DNA of 64,000 nt from Lysobacteraceae bacterium (lineage in GTDB: Bacteria; Pseudomonadota; Gammaproteobacteria; Nevskiales; Nevskiaceae): the NCBI GenBank assembly GCA_013823855.1, contig PNMW01000011.1, positions 62,001 to 126,000 of the forward strand. Direction: 5' to 3'. Made by a program: the position numbers and the translations under genes. Under the pieces are notes generated by a model. The model was not told where the DNA came from, did not search any database, and saw only the letters and a program-made list of their open reading frames with translations. Below are positions 37,695-48,258 of the stretch, piece after piece. Numbering within the stretch: position 1 is the stretch's first letter; the number at the start of each line of letters is the position of its first letter.

Positions 37695-39044
37695 ATGTCC
37701 TCCTCGACCCGCGTTTCCCTGGCCTTGCTGGCCGGTGTCGTCTTCGGCGTCAGCGCCACGCTGACGCACGGCGTGTTCGCCGAAAAGCAGGCGCCTGCCG
37801 AAACGCTGCCGCTGAAGGATCTGCAGACCTTCGTCGAGATCCTCAACCGGGTGAAGAGTGACTACGTCGAACCGGTCAAGGATGAAACCCTGCTCGAGAA
37901 CGCCGTGCGCGGCATGCTCGCCGGTCTCGACCCCCATTCCTCGTACCTCGACAAGGCCGAGTACAAGGACCTGAACGCCTCGACCACCGGCAAGTTCGGC
38001 GGCCTCGGCATCGAGGTGCAGTTGTCGAACGGGCTGGTGAAAGTCGTGTCGCCGATCGATGACACGCCGGCCGCCAAGGCCGGCGTCAAGGCCGGCGACC
38101 TGATCGTCAAGATCGACGACACGCCGGTGAAGGGCCTGACCCTGCAGGACGCGGTCACCAAGATGCGCGGCGACCCGGGCACCAAGATCGTGCTGACCCT
38201 GGTGCGCGAAAGCCAGCCGGCGCCGCTGGTGCTGGAACTGAAGCGCGACTACATCAAGGTTGCCTCGGTGCGCGGCCGCTCGATCGAGCCCGGCTTCGGC
38301 TACGTGCGCATCTCGCAGTTCACCGCGACGACCGGCAAGAACCTGTCGGAAGAGCTGGCCAAGCTGAAGAAGGAAGGCGAGCTGAAGGGGCTGGTGCTGG
38401 ACCTGCGCAACAACCCGGGCGGCCTGCTGACCGCGGCGGTCGACGTTTCGGACGAATTCCTCAACAAGGGCGGCATCGTCAGCATCAAGGGCCGCGACGC
38501 CGATTCGACGCGTGCCTTCGACGCTTCGGTCGGCGACGCGCTCGACGGCAAGCCGCTGGTCGTGCTGGTCAACGGCGGCTCGGCTTCGGCGGCGGAAATC
38601 GTCGCCGGCGCGCTGCAGGACCAGAAGCGCGGCGTGCTGATCGGCTCCAAGACCTTCGGCAAGGGTTCGGTGCAGACCATCCTGCCGCTCAACAACGATT
38701 CGGCGATCAAGATCACCACGGCGCGTTACTACACGCCGAGCGGCCGCTCGATCCAGGCGGAAGGCATCGTGCCGGATGTCACCATCCAGCCGCTGAAGAT
38801 TTCCAAGCTCGATCCGGCGGAAGTCGGCGAAGGCGTGCACGAGGCCGACCTCAAGGGCCGCCTTGACAATCCGAATGCCAAGCCGGACGACAAGGCCAAG
38901 GACGCCGCCAAGGACGAGAAGAAGGATGACAAGAAGGACGGCAAGCCGGAGCCGATCAACATCGCCGATCTGGCGGTCAACGATTACGAACTGTACGAAG
39001 CACTGAACCTGCTGAAGGGCATGAGCATCACCCAGGGGCGCTGA
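37695..39044 (+). CDS. ctpA: C-terminal processing peptidase (S41)
   Basis: A 449-residue periplasmic serine protease that trims or degrades envelope proteins. It has a signal anchor ([20 protein letters not shown]) and a PDZ domain around [20 protein letters not shown]. The catalytic Ser298 (GGSASAAEI) and Lys323 (KTFGKGSVQ) form the Ser/Lys dyad. A lysine/aspartate-rich linker (about residues 400-420) precedes the C-terminal helix. It follows envC, as in Pseudomonas. A hairpin terminator lies 20 bp after the stop. Confidence 0.96.
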   Translation: MSSSTRVSLALLAGVVFGVSATLTHGVFAEKQAPAETLPLKDLQTFVEILNRVKSDYVEPVKDETLLENAVRGMLAGLDPHSSYLDKAEYKDLNASTTGKFGGLGIEVQLSNGLVKVVSPIDDTPAAKAGVKAGDLIVKIDDTPVKGLTLQDAVTKMRGDPGTKIVLTLVRESQPAPLVLELKRDYIKVASVRGRSIEPGFGYVRISQFTATTGKNLSEELAKLKKEGELKGLVLDLRNNPGGLLTAAVDVSDEFLNKGGIVSIKGRDADSTRAFDASVGDALDGKPLVVLVNGGSASAAEIVAGALQDQKRGVLIGSKTFGKGSVQTILPLNNDSAIKITTARYYTPSGRSIQAEGIVPDVTIQPLKISKLDPAEVGEGVHEADLKGRLDNPNAKPDDKAKDAAKDEKKDDKKDGKPEPINIADLAVNDYELYEALNLLKGMSITQGR

Positions 39045-39063
39045 GCTTCAGTCTGCAGCGAAC

Positions 39064-39086
39064 GACGCCGGCCCTGCGCCGGCGTC
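39064..39086. terminator. hairpin terminator after ctpA
   Basis: A 9-bp GC-rich stem (39064-39072 and 39078-39086) with a 5-nt loop, followed by TTCGTTT on the plus strand. It lies between the convergent ctpA and DUF4112 genes. Confidence 0.65.
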
Positions 39087-39092
39087 TTCGTT

Positions 39093-39587
39093 TCAGCTGC
39101 GCATCCACGTCCACAGGCCGTAACCGATCGCCGCGACGCCGAGCGCTCCGACCACTCGCAGCCATAGCGGGGCCTGCCGTCGCGGTGCCGGCGGCGCGAG
39201 TATCGGCGCATATTCCTTGCGCAGCAGTTCGAAGTTGCGACGGTGCGACTTGAACACCGCATCGAAGACGTCGCCCAGGCCGGGCACAAGGCCACCGGCG
39301 AAATCGATCGCGACATTGCGCGCCATCCTGAACAGCACGCGGCGCGGCACGCCGGCGCGGGCGGCGCGGGTGATGGTCAGCGCCGACACGCCGAAGGCCA
39401 GCGCATCGCCGGCCAGCGGAATCAGGCCGACGATCGCATCGAGCCCGAAGCGGAAGCGGGTACCGGGAATCGTCAGGCAGTCGTCGAGCCACCAGGCTGT
39501 CTTGTCGACGAAGGCGACGAGATCGCGGACCTCTTCGGCTGCGGGTCCTGTCTCGGGGATCTCGGGGATCTCGGGGCGATCGGTCAT
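39093..39587 (-). CDS. DUF4112 membrane protein
   Basis: A 164-residue protein with the DUF4112 signature: a segment FGLDAIVGLIPLAGDALAFG, then NVAIDFAGGLVPGLGDVFDA and KSHRRNFELL. A final hydrophobic helix (LRVVGALGVAAIGYGLWTW) may anchor it in the membrane. The N-terminus has a short PEIPEIPE repeat. Function is unknown. A GTG one codon upstream is an alternative start. It lies 9 bp after ubiB in the same direction. Confidence 0.82.
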   Translation of the reverse strand: MTDRPEIPEIPETGPAAEEVRDLVAFVDKTAWWLDDCLTIPGTRFRFGLDAIVGLIPLAGDALAFGVSALTITRAARAGVPRRVLFRMARNVAIDFAGGLVPGLGDVFDAVFKSHRRNFELLRKEYAPILAPPAPRRQAPLWLRVVGALGVAAIGYGLWTWMRS

Positions 39588-39596
39588 CACCGGCGC

Positions 39597-41216
39597 TCAG
39601 CGGAACGCCTTGTACCAGCCCCAGCTGCCGACCAGCACGAAGGCCGACGACAGCAGCACGACGGCGGTCGACGGTGCCGCGCCGTTCAGCGAGGCCAGCC
39701 CGTAGAGCAGCGCACCGACCACCCAGGCGGTGCCGCCGATCGCGGCGTGCAGGCTCTTGCGGGTGGCGCTGCGCAGTTCGCCCCGGAGGGCGTCGACGCC
39801 GCCGGAATCCATCGAATGGCTCGGCAATGCGCCGCCCTTGGCGAGGAACTTCATCGCGTTCTGGGCAAGTTCCGGCAGCGCCTCCGCCAGCTGCGGCCCC
39901 TGCTTGCGCAGCCGCGCCAGCGTGGCGCCCGGGTTGATCCGGTTCCACATCCACTGCTCCATGATCGGCTTGGCGGTCTTCCACAAGTCCAGATCCGGAT
40001 ACAGCTGGCGGCCCAGGCCTTCGGTGGTCAGCAGGGTCTTCTGCAGCAGCACCAGCTGCGGCTGCACCTGGTAGTTGAAGCGCCGGGCGATCTCGAACAG
40101 GCGCAGCAGGAAGACGCCGAACGAGATGTCCTTGATGGGTTTTCCGAAGATCGGCTCCGACACGGTGCGGATCGCGCTCTCGAAGTCCTCGGCGCGGACC
40201 TCGGGCGGAATCCAGCCGGATTCCAGATGCAGCTCGGCGATGCGCCGGTAGTCGCGGTTGAAGAAGGCGAGGAAATTCTCGGCCAGGTAACGCAGGTCGG
40301 CCGGTGTCAGCTGGCCGACGATGCCGAAATCCACCGCCAGATAGCTCGGCTTCCGCACGTCGGAAACGTCGACGAAGATGTTGCCGGGATGCATGTCGGC
40401 GTGGAAGAAGTTGTCGCGGAACACCTGCTTGAAAAAGATTTCCACGCCCCGTTCGGCGAGCACCTGGAAATTCACGCCGATCTCGCGCAGGCGGTCGATC
40501 TCGCGCAGGGACACGCCATGGATGCGCTCCATCACCAGCACGTCGGCGCGGGTGTAGTCCCAGAACACGATCGGGTGATAGATCAGCTCCGAGCCCAGCC
40601 AGTTGCGGCGCAGCAGCGAGCAGTTCGCCCCTTCGCGCATCAGGTCCAGCTCATCGAAGATCACCCGCTCGTACTCGGCCACCACTTCGCGCGGCCGGAG
40701 CCGCTTGCCGAGCGGATGCCAGCGCTCGGCGAACTCGGCCAGCGCGCGCAGCAGCGCGACATCCTTCTCGACCCGGGCATGGACGCCGGGCCGCAGCACC
40801 TTGATCACCACCTCGAAGCCGGGATCGCCCTCGTCCTGAGGCTTCAGCCGCGCGGTATGCACCTGGGCAACCGAAGCCGCCGCCAGCGGCACTTCGTCGA
40901 AGGCATCGAACATCTCCTCGATGCGGCGGCCCAACGAGCGCTCGATCAGCGCCCGCGCCTCCGCACCCGAGAACGGTTCGACCTGGTCCTGCAACTGCGC
41001 CAGTTCGGCGGCGACGTCGTGCGGCAGGATGTCCGGCCGGGTCGACAGCGCCTGGCCGAACTTGATGAACACCGGCCCCAGTTCCTGCAGCGCCAGCCGC
41101 AGGCGCTCGCCGCGCGGGCGTGGGTCGTTCGAGGGCTTGCCGTTCCAGAACTCGGACAGGCCGTAGCGGCGCGTGACCTGCCAGATCGCCCACAGGCGCG
41201 GCGTGGCGCGGATCAT
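39597..41216 (-). CDS. ubiB: ubiquinone biosynthesis kinase-like protein UbiB
   Basis: A 539-residue ABC1/ADCK-family atypical kinase needed for ubiquinone synthesis. It has the family KxGQ motif ([16 protein letters not shown]), the alanine-rich loop [13 protein letters not shown], the invariant lysine in [10 protein letters not shown], the metal-binding [11 protein letters not shown] and DFGIVGQL. Two C-terminal membrane helices end the chain. Its start overlaps the ubiJ stop as ATGA. Confidence 0.96.
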   Translation of the reverse strand: MIRATPRLWAIWQVTRRYGLSEFWNGKPSNDPRPRGERLRLALQELGPVFIKFGQALSTRPDILPHDVAAELAQLQDQVEPFSGAEARALIERSLGRRIEEMFDAFDEVPLAAASVAQVHTARLKPQDEGDPGFEVVIKVLRPGVHARVEKDVALLRALAEFAERWHPLGKRLRPREVVAEYERVIFDELDLMREGANCSLLRRNWLGSELIYHPIVFWDYTRADVLVMERIHGVSLREIDRLREIGVNFQVLAERGVEIFFKQVFRDNFFHADMHPGNIFVDVSDVRKPSYLAVDFGIVGQLTPADLRYLAENFLAFFNRDYRRIAELHLESGWIPPEVRAEDFESAIRTVSEPIFGKPIKDISFGVFLLRLFEIARRFNYQVQPQLVLLQKTLLTTEGLGRQLYPDLDLWKTAKPIMEQWMWNRINPGATLARLRKQGPQLAEALPELAQNAMKFLAKGGALPSHSMDSGGVDALRGELRSATRKSLHAAIGGTAWVVGALLYGLASLNGAAPSTAVVLLSSAFVLVGSWGWYKAFR

Positions 41217-41827
41217 GGTGCGCTCCGCTGTTCGAGCCGCGCGAGGCGTGCTTCGAGCCGATCGACGCCTTCCCGCACGCTGTCCACTTCGTCCATCCAT
41301 TCCTCGACGTCGGCCGCGCGGGCCAGGTCTTCGCTTTCTTCGGTCAGGTATTCGGCGGTATCGCGGCTGAGCTTGTCGGCGGCGGACCGGCCGAAACCGA
41401 GCAAGCCCCGCAGGCCGCCGACCAGCCGATGCGCCGCGCCATCGCCGATCAGCCGGGCCACCAGTTCCTCGGGATCGAAGCCGACCCGGGTCAGCAGGCC
41501 GCTGAAGCGCTGCAGCAGCTCGGTATCGCCGACCACCTCGATGCCGCTCGGCAGGCCGGCACGGCGGGCCAGCGTGTTCAGGCCGAGCCGGGCCAGTCGC
41601 AGGCTCGGCGCCGACACCAGCACATCCGGCTCGTCCTCGGCGACGTTCGTCACCCGCACGCCGGTGGCGATCGGCTCGATCACGAACATCCAGCCGAGGT
41701 CCGCAGCTTCCAGTGCGATCGACTTGCCTTCCATCGCCGCGCAATCGGCCACGACGCCGCGTTCGAGGCGCAGGTAGCGATTCAGGGCGACTTCCAGGGT
41801 CGCGCAGACGACGGCGGGAGCGGGCAT
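41213..41827 (-). CDS. ubiJ: ubiquinone biosynthesis accessory factor UbiJ
   Basis: A 204-residue SCP2-domain protein that binds ubiquinone lipid intermediates and organises the Ubi metabolon. Blocks match UbiJ: an N-terminal [28 protein letters not shown] and [18 protein letters not shown], with a C-terminal coiled coil. Length equals the E. coli protein (201 residues). It starts 1 nt after the stop of the mrr gene, which separates it from ubiE. Confidence 0.92.
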   Translation of the reverse strand: MPAPAVVCATLEVALNRYLRLERGVVADCAAMEGKSIALEAADLGWMFVIEPIATGVRVTNVAEDEPDVLVSAPSLRLARLGLNTLARRAGLPSGIEVVGDTELLQRFSGLLTRVGFDPEELVARLIGDGAAHRLVGGLRGLLGFGRSAADKLSRDTAEYLTEESEDLARAADVEEWMDEVDSVREGVDRLEARLARLEQRSAP

Positions 41828-41828
41828 G

Positions 41829-42794
41829 TCAGGCGGGGTCGAAGTAATCGTTGTCCAGTCGCTTGAGGACGTAGCTGCCGACATGGGCGACACCGACATC
41901 GTGCTCGACCATCAGCGCGGCAAGGCGCTCGCCGTCGATCAGGATGATCTTCAAGGCGATACTGTTCGCGAAGTCGCGCGCTTCGCGGGTGAAGGTCGAG
42001 GTCGTGATGAACACGCCCTTGCCGGCGCGCTGGCCATGCAGCGCACCGGCGAACTTCTGGATTTCCGGCCGGCCGACCGTGCCGTCCCAGCGCTTGGCCT
42101 GCACGTAGATCACGTCAAGCCCGAGCCGGTCCTCGTTGATGATGCCGTCGATGCCGCCATCGCCGCTCTTGCCGATGGCGCGGCCGGCGTCGGCCCGGCT
42201 GCCGCCGTAGCCCATCGCGACCAGCAGATCGATGACCAGACGTTCGAAGAACGCCGGTGAAACCAGCTTGACGCGGTCCAGCACTTCCGCCTCGAGGCCT
42301 TCTCGCAAGCGTTTGTCCGCCGTCGCCATTGCTTCTTCGGGCGTCTGCTCCGCCGGTGCGGTAAGACGCTGGGACTCGTCGACCGGCCGTGGTACTGCCG
42401 TGGGTGAAAACGGTAGCGAGGTCGCCGATCGGGTTTCGTCTGAGGCGTCTTTCGCTCTCGCGGTGAACCGGACGAAAGACGGATATTGAAGCAACGTCTT
42501 GTTATCGATCCTTCGTGGATTGCTCGCGAGCAAAGCGATGCCGGCGTCGGTGATCGTGAAGGTGCCGCGCTTCGGCGAAGTCAGCAGCCCCGCTTGCTTC
42601 AAGTACGTGCGCGCCCAGCCAACGCGACCCGCGAAAAGCTCGCTACCGCTAGGTATCAGCGTCTGACGTTCGTCTTCGGTGAGGCCAAACTGATCGGCAA
42701 GGTGATTCACGGAGTCGCGCACCGAATGCAGTTGGCCGTCGGAAGCCAGCTGCAGCAGCGGCAGCATCAGCGTCTGGTAATCCGGAATCGCCAT
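41829..42794 (-). CDS. mrr: Mrr-type restriction endonuclease inside the ubi operon
   Basis: A 321-residue protein with an N-terminal winged-helix Mrr domain (about residues 5-95) and a C-terminal Mrr_cat PD-(D/E)xK-like nuclease. Putative catalytic residues are Asp216 (GGIDG), Gln232 and Lys234 (YVQAK), followed by VGRPEIQKFAGAL and GVFITTSTFTREA. Mrr enzymes cut DNA with foreign methylation (type IV). No methyltransferase or second subunit is nearby. It lies in the same direction between ubiE (10-nt gap) and ubiJ (1-nt gap). Its codons are less GC-rich than its neighbours', suggesting recent transfer. A TTG two codons upstream is an alternative start. Confidence 0.9.
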   Translation of the reverse strand: MAIPDYQTLMLPLLQLASDGQLHSVRDSVNHLADQFGLTEDERQTLIPSGSELFAGRVGWARTYLKQAGLLTSPKRGTFTITDAGIALLASNPRRIDNKTLLQYPSFVRFTARAKDASDETRSATSLPFSPTAVPRPVDESQRLTAPAEQTPEEAMATADKRLREGLEAEVLDRVKLVSPAFFERLVIDLLVAMGYGGSRADAGRAIGKSGDGGIDGIINEDRLGLDVIYVQAKRWDGTVGRPEIQKFAGALHGQRAGKGVFITTSTFTREARDFANSIALKIILIDGERLAALMVEHDVGVAHVGSYVLKRLDNDYFDPA

Positions 42795-42804
42795 CGCCAA
42801 TCGC

Positions 42805-43572
42805 TCAGTCGAGCCGATAGCCGCGATGCACGGCGACGATGCCGCCGGTCAGGTTGTAGACCTGCACGCGTGCCAGCCCGGCGTTCTCCATCATGCCCTT
42901 CAGCGTGTCCTGATCAGGATGCATGCGGATCGACTCGGCGAGGTATCTGTAGCTGTCGGCGTCATTGGCGACCAGCCGGCCCATCAGTGGCAGCAGCTTG
43001 AACGAATACTGGTCATAGACCTTGCTCAGCAGCTCGGTCTGCGGCTTGGAAAATTCCAGCACCAGCAGGCGGCCGCCGGGCTTGAGCACGCGGCGCATCG
43101 AGGCCAGTGCCTTGTCCTTGTCGGTGACGTTGCGCAGGCCGAAGGCGATGGTGATGCAGTCGAAGCTGCCGTCCTCGAACGGCAGGCATTCGGCGTTGGC
43201 CTGCACCAGCGGCACGTCGACCACGCCCTTGTCGGCCAGTGCCGCGCGGCCCTGATCGAGCATGGCGGCGTTGATGTCGGCCAGGGTGACCAGGCCGCGG
43301 CTGCCGGCCAGCTTGCGGAACTCGCGCGCCAGATCACCGGTGCCGCCGGCGAGGTCGAGCACCTTCTCGCCGCTGCGGACCCCGGCCAGGTCGATGACGA
43401 AGCGCTTCCACAGCCGGTGGATGCCGAACGACATCAGGTCGTTCATCACGTCGTACTTCGAGGCGACCGACGAGAACACCTCGCGCACGCGCTTCTGTTT
43501 CTCGGCGACCGGCACCTGCTCGAAGCCGAAGTGCGTGGTGCCGCGCGGATTGCGCTCGTCTTGCTGGGCCAT
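42805..43572 (-). CDS. ubiE: ubiquinone/menaquinone methyltransferase UbiE
   Basis: A 255-residue C-methyltransferase for demethylmenaquinone and the ubiquinone intermediate DDMQ. It has the UbiE signatures [20 protein letters not shown] near the N-terminus, [15 protein letters not shown] (motif I) and [16 protein letters not shown]. The C-terminal [18 protein letters not shown] is complete. Length is normal. It is first in ubiE-[mrr]-ubiJ-ubiB. Confidence 0.97.
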   Translation of the reverse strand: MAQQDERNPRGTTHFGFEQVPVAEKQKRVREVFSSVASKYDVMNDLMSFGIHRLWKRFVIDLAGVRSGEKVLDLAGGTGDLAREFRKLAGSRGLVTLADINAAMLDQGRAALADKGVVDVPLVQANAECLPFEDGSFDCITIAFGLRNVTDKDKALASMRRVLKPGGRLLVLEFSKPQTELLSKVYDQYSFKLLPLMGRLVANDADSYRYLAESIRMHPDQDTLKGMMENAGLARVQVYNLTGGIVAVHRGYRLD

Positions 43573-43643
43573 GGTCGGCGGGGGAAGTCGGAAGTGGCCG
43601 GATTATCGCAGTTCGCTGCACGGACGCGGCGCGGCCAGCGGCT

Positions 43644-44177
43644 TCAGTCGTCGGCCAGGTCTTCGCCGAACAGTTCCCGGGTGAAGCCGAACTGGCTCAA
43701 ATCGCGGATCCGGCGCGGATAGAGGATGCCGTCGAGGTGATCGCACTCGTGCTGCACGACGCGGGCGTGGAAGCCGCTCACCTCGCGAGCGATCGGCTGG
43801 CCGCGCTGGTCGACGCCGCTGTAGCGCAGGCGGGCGAAGCGCGGCACCAGCCCGCGCATGCCGGGCACCGACAGGCAACCTTCCCAGCCGTCTTCCAGAT
43901 CCGGGGCCAGCGGCGTCAGCACCGGGTTGCAGAGCATCGTGAACGGCACCGTTTCGGCGTCCGGGTAACGCGGATTGGCGCCGACGCCGAAGATCACCAG
44001 ACGCAGGTTGACGCCGATCTGCGGCGCGGCGAGGCCGGCACCGTCGAGCGCCGCCATGGTGTCCTGCATGTCGGTGATCAGCGCCTGCAGTTCGGCGCTG
44101 CCGAACAGGGCTTCCGGCACCGGCTCGGCGACGCGCAGCAGGCGCGCATCGCCCATCCGCAGCACCTCGCGGATCAC
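43644..44177 (-). CDS. def: peptide deformylase
   Basis: A 177-residue metalloenzyme that removes the formyl group from new proteins. All three motifs are intact: [18 protein letters not shown] and QHECDHLDG, which hold the metal through Cys and two His. The start is GTG at 44177, which overlaps the stop of the DUF971 gene (GTGA) and gives the usual [10 protein letters not shown]-terminus. It is not next to fmt, so it is probably a second deformylase. It follows hslU and the DUF971 gene. Confidence 0.95.
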   Translation of the reverse strand: MIREVLRMGDARLLRVAEPVPEALFGSAELQALITDMQDTMAALDGAGLAAPQIGVNLRLVIFGVGANPRYPDAETVPFTMLCNPVLTPLAPDLEDGWEGCLSVPGMRGLVPRFARLRYSGVDQRGQPIAREVSGFHARVVQHECDHLDGILYPRRIRDLSQFGFTRELFGEDLADD

Positions 44178-44599
44178 GGCGTGCCGCCGGTCGGGGCGAC
44201 CGGCTTGAACTTGCCGACGCCGAGCGCTGACAGCTTCACCGTCGGGTTGTCGCGGCTCATGCCGTGTTCGGCCAGGCGCTGTTCGTAGCGTGGCCACCAG
44301 GCGGCGTGCTGGTCGGCCAGTTCGCGCAAGGTCGGCCACGAGAACAGGCCGCTGTCGTGGCCGTCGTCGAACTTCAGGCGCACCGCGTAGCGGCCGACCG
44401 GTTCGATCGCGTTCACGTTCACCTCGCGCTTGCCGGCGACCAGCATCGGCTCTCCGCCGCCGTGGCCGCGCACTTCAGCACTCGGGCTGAACACCCGCAG
44501 GTATTCCAGTGGCAGCGAGTCGCTGCGATCCGCCCACACCACTTCCAGCAGGCGGGACTTGCGGTGCAGCTTGATGTCGGTCGGGATCGGCGTGCTCAC
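44174..44599 (-). CDS. DUF971 (GBBH-like N-terminal domain) protein
   Basis: A 141-residue cytoplasmic protein with the DUF971 fold: [20 protein letters not shown], then [20 protein letters not shown] and WPTLRELA. This domain also forms the N-terminus of gamma-butyrobetaine hydroxylase. Stand-alone members lie next to hslU in Pseudomonas, and the role is unknown. The start is GTG at 44599, overlapping the hslU stop; its stop overlaps the def start. Confidence 0.88.
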   Translation of the reverse strand: MSTPIPTDIKLHRKSRLLEVVWADRSDSLPLEYLRVFSPSAEVRGHGGGEPMLVAGKREVNVNAIEPVGRYAVRLKFDDGHDSGLFSWPTLRELADQHAAWWPRYEQRLAEHGMSRDNPTVKLSALGVGKFKPVAPTGGTP

Positions 44600-45978
44600 A
44601 GGATGAAGCGGCTCAGGTCCTCGTTGCCGGCGAGCTTTTCGAGCTTGGCGTCGACGTAGGCGGCATCGACGGTCAGCGTGGTGCCGGCGCGGTCCGGGGC
44701 GTCGAACGCGGCTTCTTCCATCAGCCGCTCCAGCACCGTGTGCAAGCGGCGGGCGCCGATGTTCTCGGTGCGCTCGTTGACCTGCCAGGCGAACTCGGCC
44801 AGCCGCTTCAGGCCTTCCGCCGTGAAGTCCAGCGCCACCCCTTCGGTGGCCAGCAGCGCCTTGTACTGCTCGGTCAGCGAATGGGTCGGCTCGCTGAGAA
44901 TGCGCACGAAGTCGTCGGTCTGAAGCTGATCGAGTTCGACCCGGATCGGCAGACGGCCCTGCAGCTCCGGCAGCATGTCGCTGGGCCTGGCCATGTGGAA
45001 GGCGCCGCTGGCGATGAACAGGATATGGTCGGTCTTGATCGCGCCGTGCTTGGTCGACACCGTGCTGCCCTCGACCAGCGGCAGCAGGTCGCGCTGCACG
45101 CCTTCGCGGGAGACGTCGGCGCCGCCGTACTCGCCGCGCTTGCAGACCTTGTCGATCTCGTCGATGAAGACGATGCCGTTGTCCTCGGCGTTCTTCAGCG
45201 CCTCGACCTTGATCGCCTCCTCGTCGATCAGCTTCGCCGCTTCCTCGTCGATCAGCAGCTTGCGGGCCTCGCGGATCTTCAGCTTGCGCGGTTTCTGCTG
45301 GCCTTGGCCCAAGTTCTTGAACATCGCCTGCAGCTGGCTGGTCATTTCCTCCATGCCCGGCGGGCCCATCACCGACATCGCCGGCGGGGCGACATTCAGC
45401 TTCAGTTCGATCTCGGTGTCGTCGAGCTTGCCTTCGCGCAGCCGCTTGCGGAATACCTGACGGGCCGCGCCGTTCTCGCTTTCGCGATGCGTCGAGGCTT
45501 CGCCGAAGTTCGTCGGCGGCGGCAGCAGCGCGTCGAGAATGCGCTCCTCGGCGGCGTCCTCGGCCTTGCCCTGCATTTTCGCGATCGCCTGCTCGCGGGT
45601 CAGCTTGACGGCGACGTCGGCCAGTTCGCGGATGATCGAATCGACATCGCGGCCGACATAGCCGACTTCGGTGAACTTGGTCGCTTCCACCTTGACGAAC
45701 GGCGCATTGGCCAGCTTCGCCAGGCGGCGGGCGATCTCGGTCTTGCCGACGCCGGTCGGGCCGATCATCAGGATGTTCTTCGGCGTGATCTCGCCGCGGA
45801 TCGATTCCGGCGTCTGCTGGCGGCGCCAGCGGTTGCGCAGCGCGATCGCCACGGCTTTCTTGGCTGCGGCCTGGCCGACGATGTGGCGGTCGAGTTCGGA
45901 GACGATCTCGCGCGGCGTCATCGCGGCAGCGCTGGTCGGCGGGGACTTCAGGGCTTCGGGGGGCGGGGCGTCGTTCAT
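44596..45978 (-). CDS. hslU: ATP-dependent protease ATPase subunit HslU
   Basis: A 460-residue AAA+ unfoldase that forms rings on HslV. Walker A is [18 protein letters not shown], the pore GYVGRDV motif is present, and Walker B is [14 protein letters not shown]. The I-domain lies between about residues 110 and 245. The C-terminus ends in the LSRFIL tail that docks into HslV. Length is slightly above E. coli (443). It starts 11 nt after hslV. Confidence 0.98.
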   Translation of the reverse strand: MNDAPPPEALKSPPTSAAAMTPREIVSELDRHIVGQAAAKKAVAIALRNRWRRQQTPESIRGEITPKNILMIGPTGVGKTEIARRLAKLANAPFVKVEATKFTEVGYVGRDVDSIIRELADVAVKLTREQAIAKMQGKAEDAAEERILDALLPPPTNFGEASTHRESENGAARQVFRKRLREGKLDDTEIELKLNVAPPAMSVMGPPGMEEMTSQLQAMFKNLGQGQQKPRKLKIREARKLLIDEEAAKLIDEEAIKVEALKNAEDNGIVFIDEIDKVCKRGEYGGADVSREGVQRDLLPLVEGSTVSTKHGAIKTDHILFIASGAFHMARPSDMLPELQGRLPIRVELDQLQTDDFVRILSEPTHSLTEQYKALLATEGVALDFTAEGLKRLAEFAWQVNERTENIGARRLHTVLERLMEEAAFDAPDRAGTTLTVDAAYVDAKLEKLAGNEDLSRFIL

Positions 45979-45989
45979 GGCGGAAGGTC

Positions 45990-46565
45990 TCAGCGGCCGG
46001 CGTCGGCAGTCAGCGCCGGCGGCTGCTTGTCGATCGTTTCGATCGTCAGGTTGTGATTGGTGTAGATGCAGATGTCGGCGGCGATGTGCAGCGAGCGCTC
46101 GGCGATCTCGCGTGCCGAAAGCTCGGTGTTGGCGACCAGCGCCCGGGCGGCGGCGGTGGCGAAGCTGCCGCCGGAGCCGATCGCCAGCACGCCGTGCGCT
46201 TCCGGCTCCATGACGTCGCCATTGCCGGAAATCATCAGTGTGGTATCGGCGTCGGCGACCAGCAGCAGCGCTTCGAGACGGCGCAGGTAGCGGTCCGAGC
46301 GCCAGTCCTTGGCCATTTCCACCGCCGCGCGGGTCAGGTGGCCGGCGTGCTTTTCGAGCTTGCCCTCGAAGCGCTCGAATAGCGTGAACGCATCGGCGGT
46401 GCCGCCGGCGAATCCGGCGATAACCTTGTCGTTGTACAGGCGACGCACCTTGCGCGCATTGCCCTTGACCATGGTGTTGCCCATCGATACCTGGCCGTCG
46501 CCGCAGACGCAGACCTGACTGCCGCGGCGCACGGCGAGGATCGTCGTGCCGTCAAACTGTTCCAA
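45990..46565 (-). CDS. hslV: ATP-dependent protease subunit HslV
   Basis: A 191-residue threonine protease, the chamber of the HslUV complex. The nucleophile Thr lies in [10 protein letters not shown], followed by [20 protein letters not shown] and [20 protein letters not shown]. The start codon is TTG at 46565, with GGAGA upstream. The product has a six-residue extension (MEQFDG) before the catalytic Thr, so it must be processed to expose it; E. coli HslV has only Met there. Confidence 0.96.
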   Translation of the reverse strand: MEQFDGTTILAVRRGSQVCVCGDGQVSMGNTMVKGNARKVRRLYNDKVIAGFAGGTADAFTLFERFEGKLEKHAGHLTRAAVEMAKDWRSDRYLRRLEALLLVADADTTLMISGNGDVMEPEAHGVLAIGSGGSFATAAARALVANTELSAREIAERSLHIAADICIYTNHNLTIETIDKQPPALTADAGR

Positions 46566-46670
46566 GAGTGGTTCTCCATCGGGCTCGCCTGCGGCGAGCG
46601 TGCTAGCGATGGAGCAGTGTTTGGGTCCGGGTCCGGCGATTCAAGCCGAACGGCCGGCCGATGCCGGCGG

Positions 46671-48203
46671 TCAGTCGTCGATCCCGAGTTCCTTGATCTT
46701 GCGGGTCAGCGTGTTCCGGCCCCAGCCGAGGCGCCGAGCCGCTTCCTGGCGCTGGCCCTTGCACGCCGCCAGCGCGACCTCGATCAGGGTGCGCTCGAAC
46801 AGCGGCGAGGCGTGGCCGAGCAGATCGTCGTCGCCGTCGGCGAAACGGGCTTCGGCCCAGTGGCGCAGCGCTTCGTGCCAGTCGCCGCTGACCGGAATCG
46901 TCGCCGGCACCGGCGACAGCGGCATCACCGCCGGAACCGCAGCCGCCACCGGCGGCGCCGTCGGGCTGACCACCGCCACCGGCGGGGCCTCGCTGGCGGC
47001 GGGCCGGCCGCGCAGTTCCGGCGGCAGGTCGGCCAGATGGACGTCCTGACCCGGTGCCATCACGGTCAGCCAGCGGCAGGTGTTCTCCAGCTGGCGCACG
47101 TTGCCATGCCAGTCGTAGGCCTTGAGCACCGCCAGCACCTCCGGCAGCAGCTGCTTGGGCTCGGTCTTCAGTTCGCGGGCGGCGGCATCGAGGAAATGGC
47201 GCAGCAGCAGCGGAATGTCCTCGCTGCGCTCTCTGAGCGGCGGGATGCGGATGCGGATGACGTTCAGGCGGTGATAGAGGTCCTCGCGGAAGCGGCCTTC
47301 CTGCACCGCGCGATCGAGGTCCTGGTGGGTGGCGGCGATGATGCGGACATCGACGCTGATCGGGCTGACGCCGCCGACCCGGTAGAACTGGCCGTCCTGC
47401 AGCACGCGCAGCAGGCGGGTCTGCAGGTCGGCCGGCATGTCGCCGATTTCGTCGAGGAACAGCGAGCCGCCGTCGGCCTGCTCGAAGCGGCCCTTGCGCT
47501 GCATCGCCGCGCCGGTGAACGAGCCGCGCTCATGACCGAAGAATTCCGATTCCAGCAGATCCTTGGGGATCGCCGCCGTGTTGATCGCCAGGAACGGCTT
47601 CGAGGCGCGCGGCGAGTTCACGTGCAGCGCGCGGGCGATCAGTTCCTTGCCGGTGCCCGATTCGCCGGTGATCAGCACGGTGATCTGGGACTGGCTCAGG
47701 CGGCCGATGGCGCGAAACACGTCCTGCATCGCCGGTGCTTCGCCGATGATCGCCGCACGCGGCTCCATCGGCTTGAGTTCGGGCGTCGCGATCCGCTTCT
47801 GCGCGGCGCGGCGCACCAGGCTGGCCACCGCGTCGACATCGAACGGCTTGGGCAGGTATTCGAAGGCGCCGCCCTTGAACGAGGCGACCGCGGCATCGAG
47901 ATCGGAGTGCGCGGTGATGATGATCACCGGCAGATCCGGCTTGGCGGCGTGGACCCGGTCCATCAGCTCCAGACCGTCGAGGCCGGGCATCCGGATGTCG
48001 GAAATCATCACGTCCGGCAGCGCGTCGGCGTTGGCGTCCTGCAGCGCGTCGAGCAGTTCGGCGGCGCCCGGAAAGCTTTCGACCTGCATGCCTTCGCGGG
48101 TCAGCGATTTCTCCAGGACCCAGCGGATCGATTCATCGTCATCGACGATCCACACCCGGATCGCAGCGGTGTCGTGCAGCTTCATCGCGTTCATGGTGCC
48201 CAT
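46671..48203 (-). CDS. glnG: nitrogen regulation response regulator NtrC
   Basis: A 510-residue sigma-54 activator. The receiver has the acidic VDDDESIRW and phospho-acceptor Asp69 (MISDIRMPG). The AAA+ core has [30 protein letters not shown] (the GAFTGA sigma-54 contact loop, here GSFTGA) and [12 protein letters not shown]. The C-terminal Fis-type helix-turn-helix is [20 protein letters not shown]. An alanine/proline-rich linker of about 60 residues is longer than in E. coli. It follows ntrB by 55 bp. Confidence 0.97.
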   Translation of the reverse strand: MGTMNAMKLHDTAAIRVWIVDDDESIRWVLEKSLTREGMQVESFPGAAELLDALQDANADALPDVMISDIRMPGLDGLELMDRVHAAKPDLPVIIITAHSDLDAAVASFKGGAFEYLPKPFDVDAVASLVRRAAQKRIATPELKPMEPRAAIIGEAPAMQDVFRAIGRLSQSQITVLITGESGTGKELIARALHVNSPRASKPFLAINTAAIPKDLLESEFFGHERGSFTGAAMQRKGRFEQADGGSLFLDEIGDMPADLQTRLLRVLQDGQFYRVGGVSPISVDVRIIAATHQDLDRAVQEGRFREDLYHRLNVIRIRIPPLRERSEDIPLLLRHFLDAAARELKTEPKQLLPEVLAVLKAYDWHGNVRQLENTCRWLTVMAPGQDVHLADLPPELRGRPAASEAPPVAVVSPTAPPVAAAVPAVMPLSPVPATIPVSGDWHEALRHWAEARFADGDDDLLGHASPLFERTLIEVALAACKGQRQEAARRLGWGRNTLTRKIKELGIDD

Positions 48204-48258
48204 GGTTCAGCGGGTGCCCTCGGGTCCGGCGCTGCGGGCGGATCGGTGATCACGGTGG

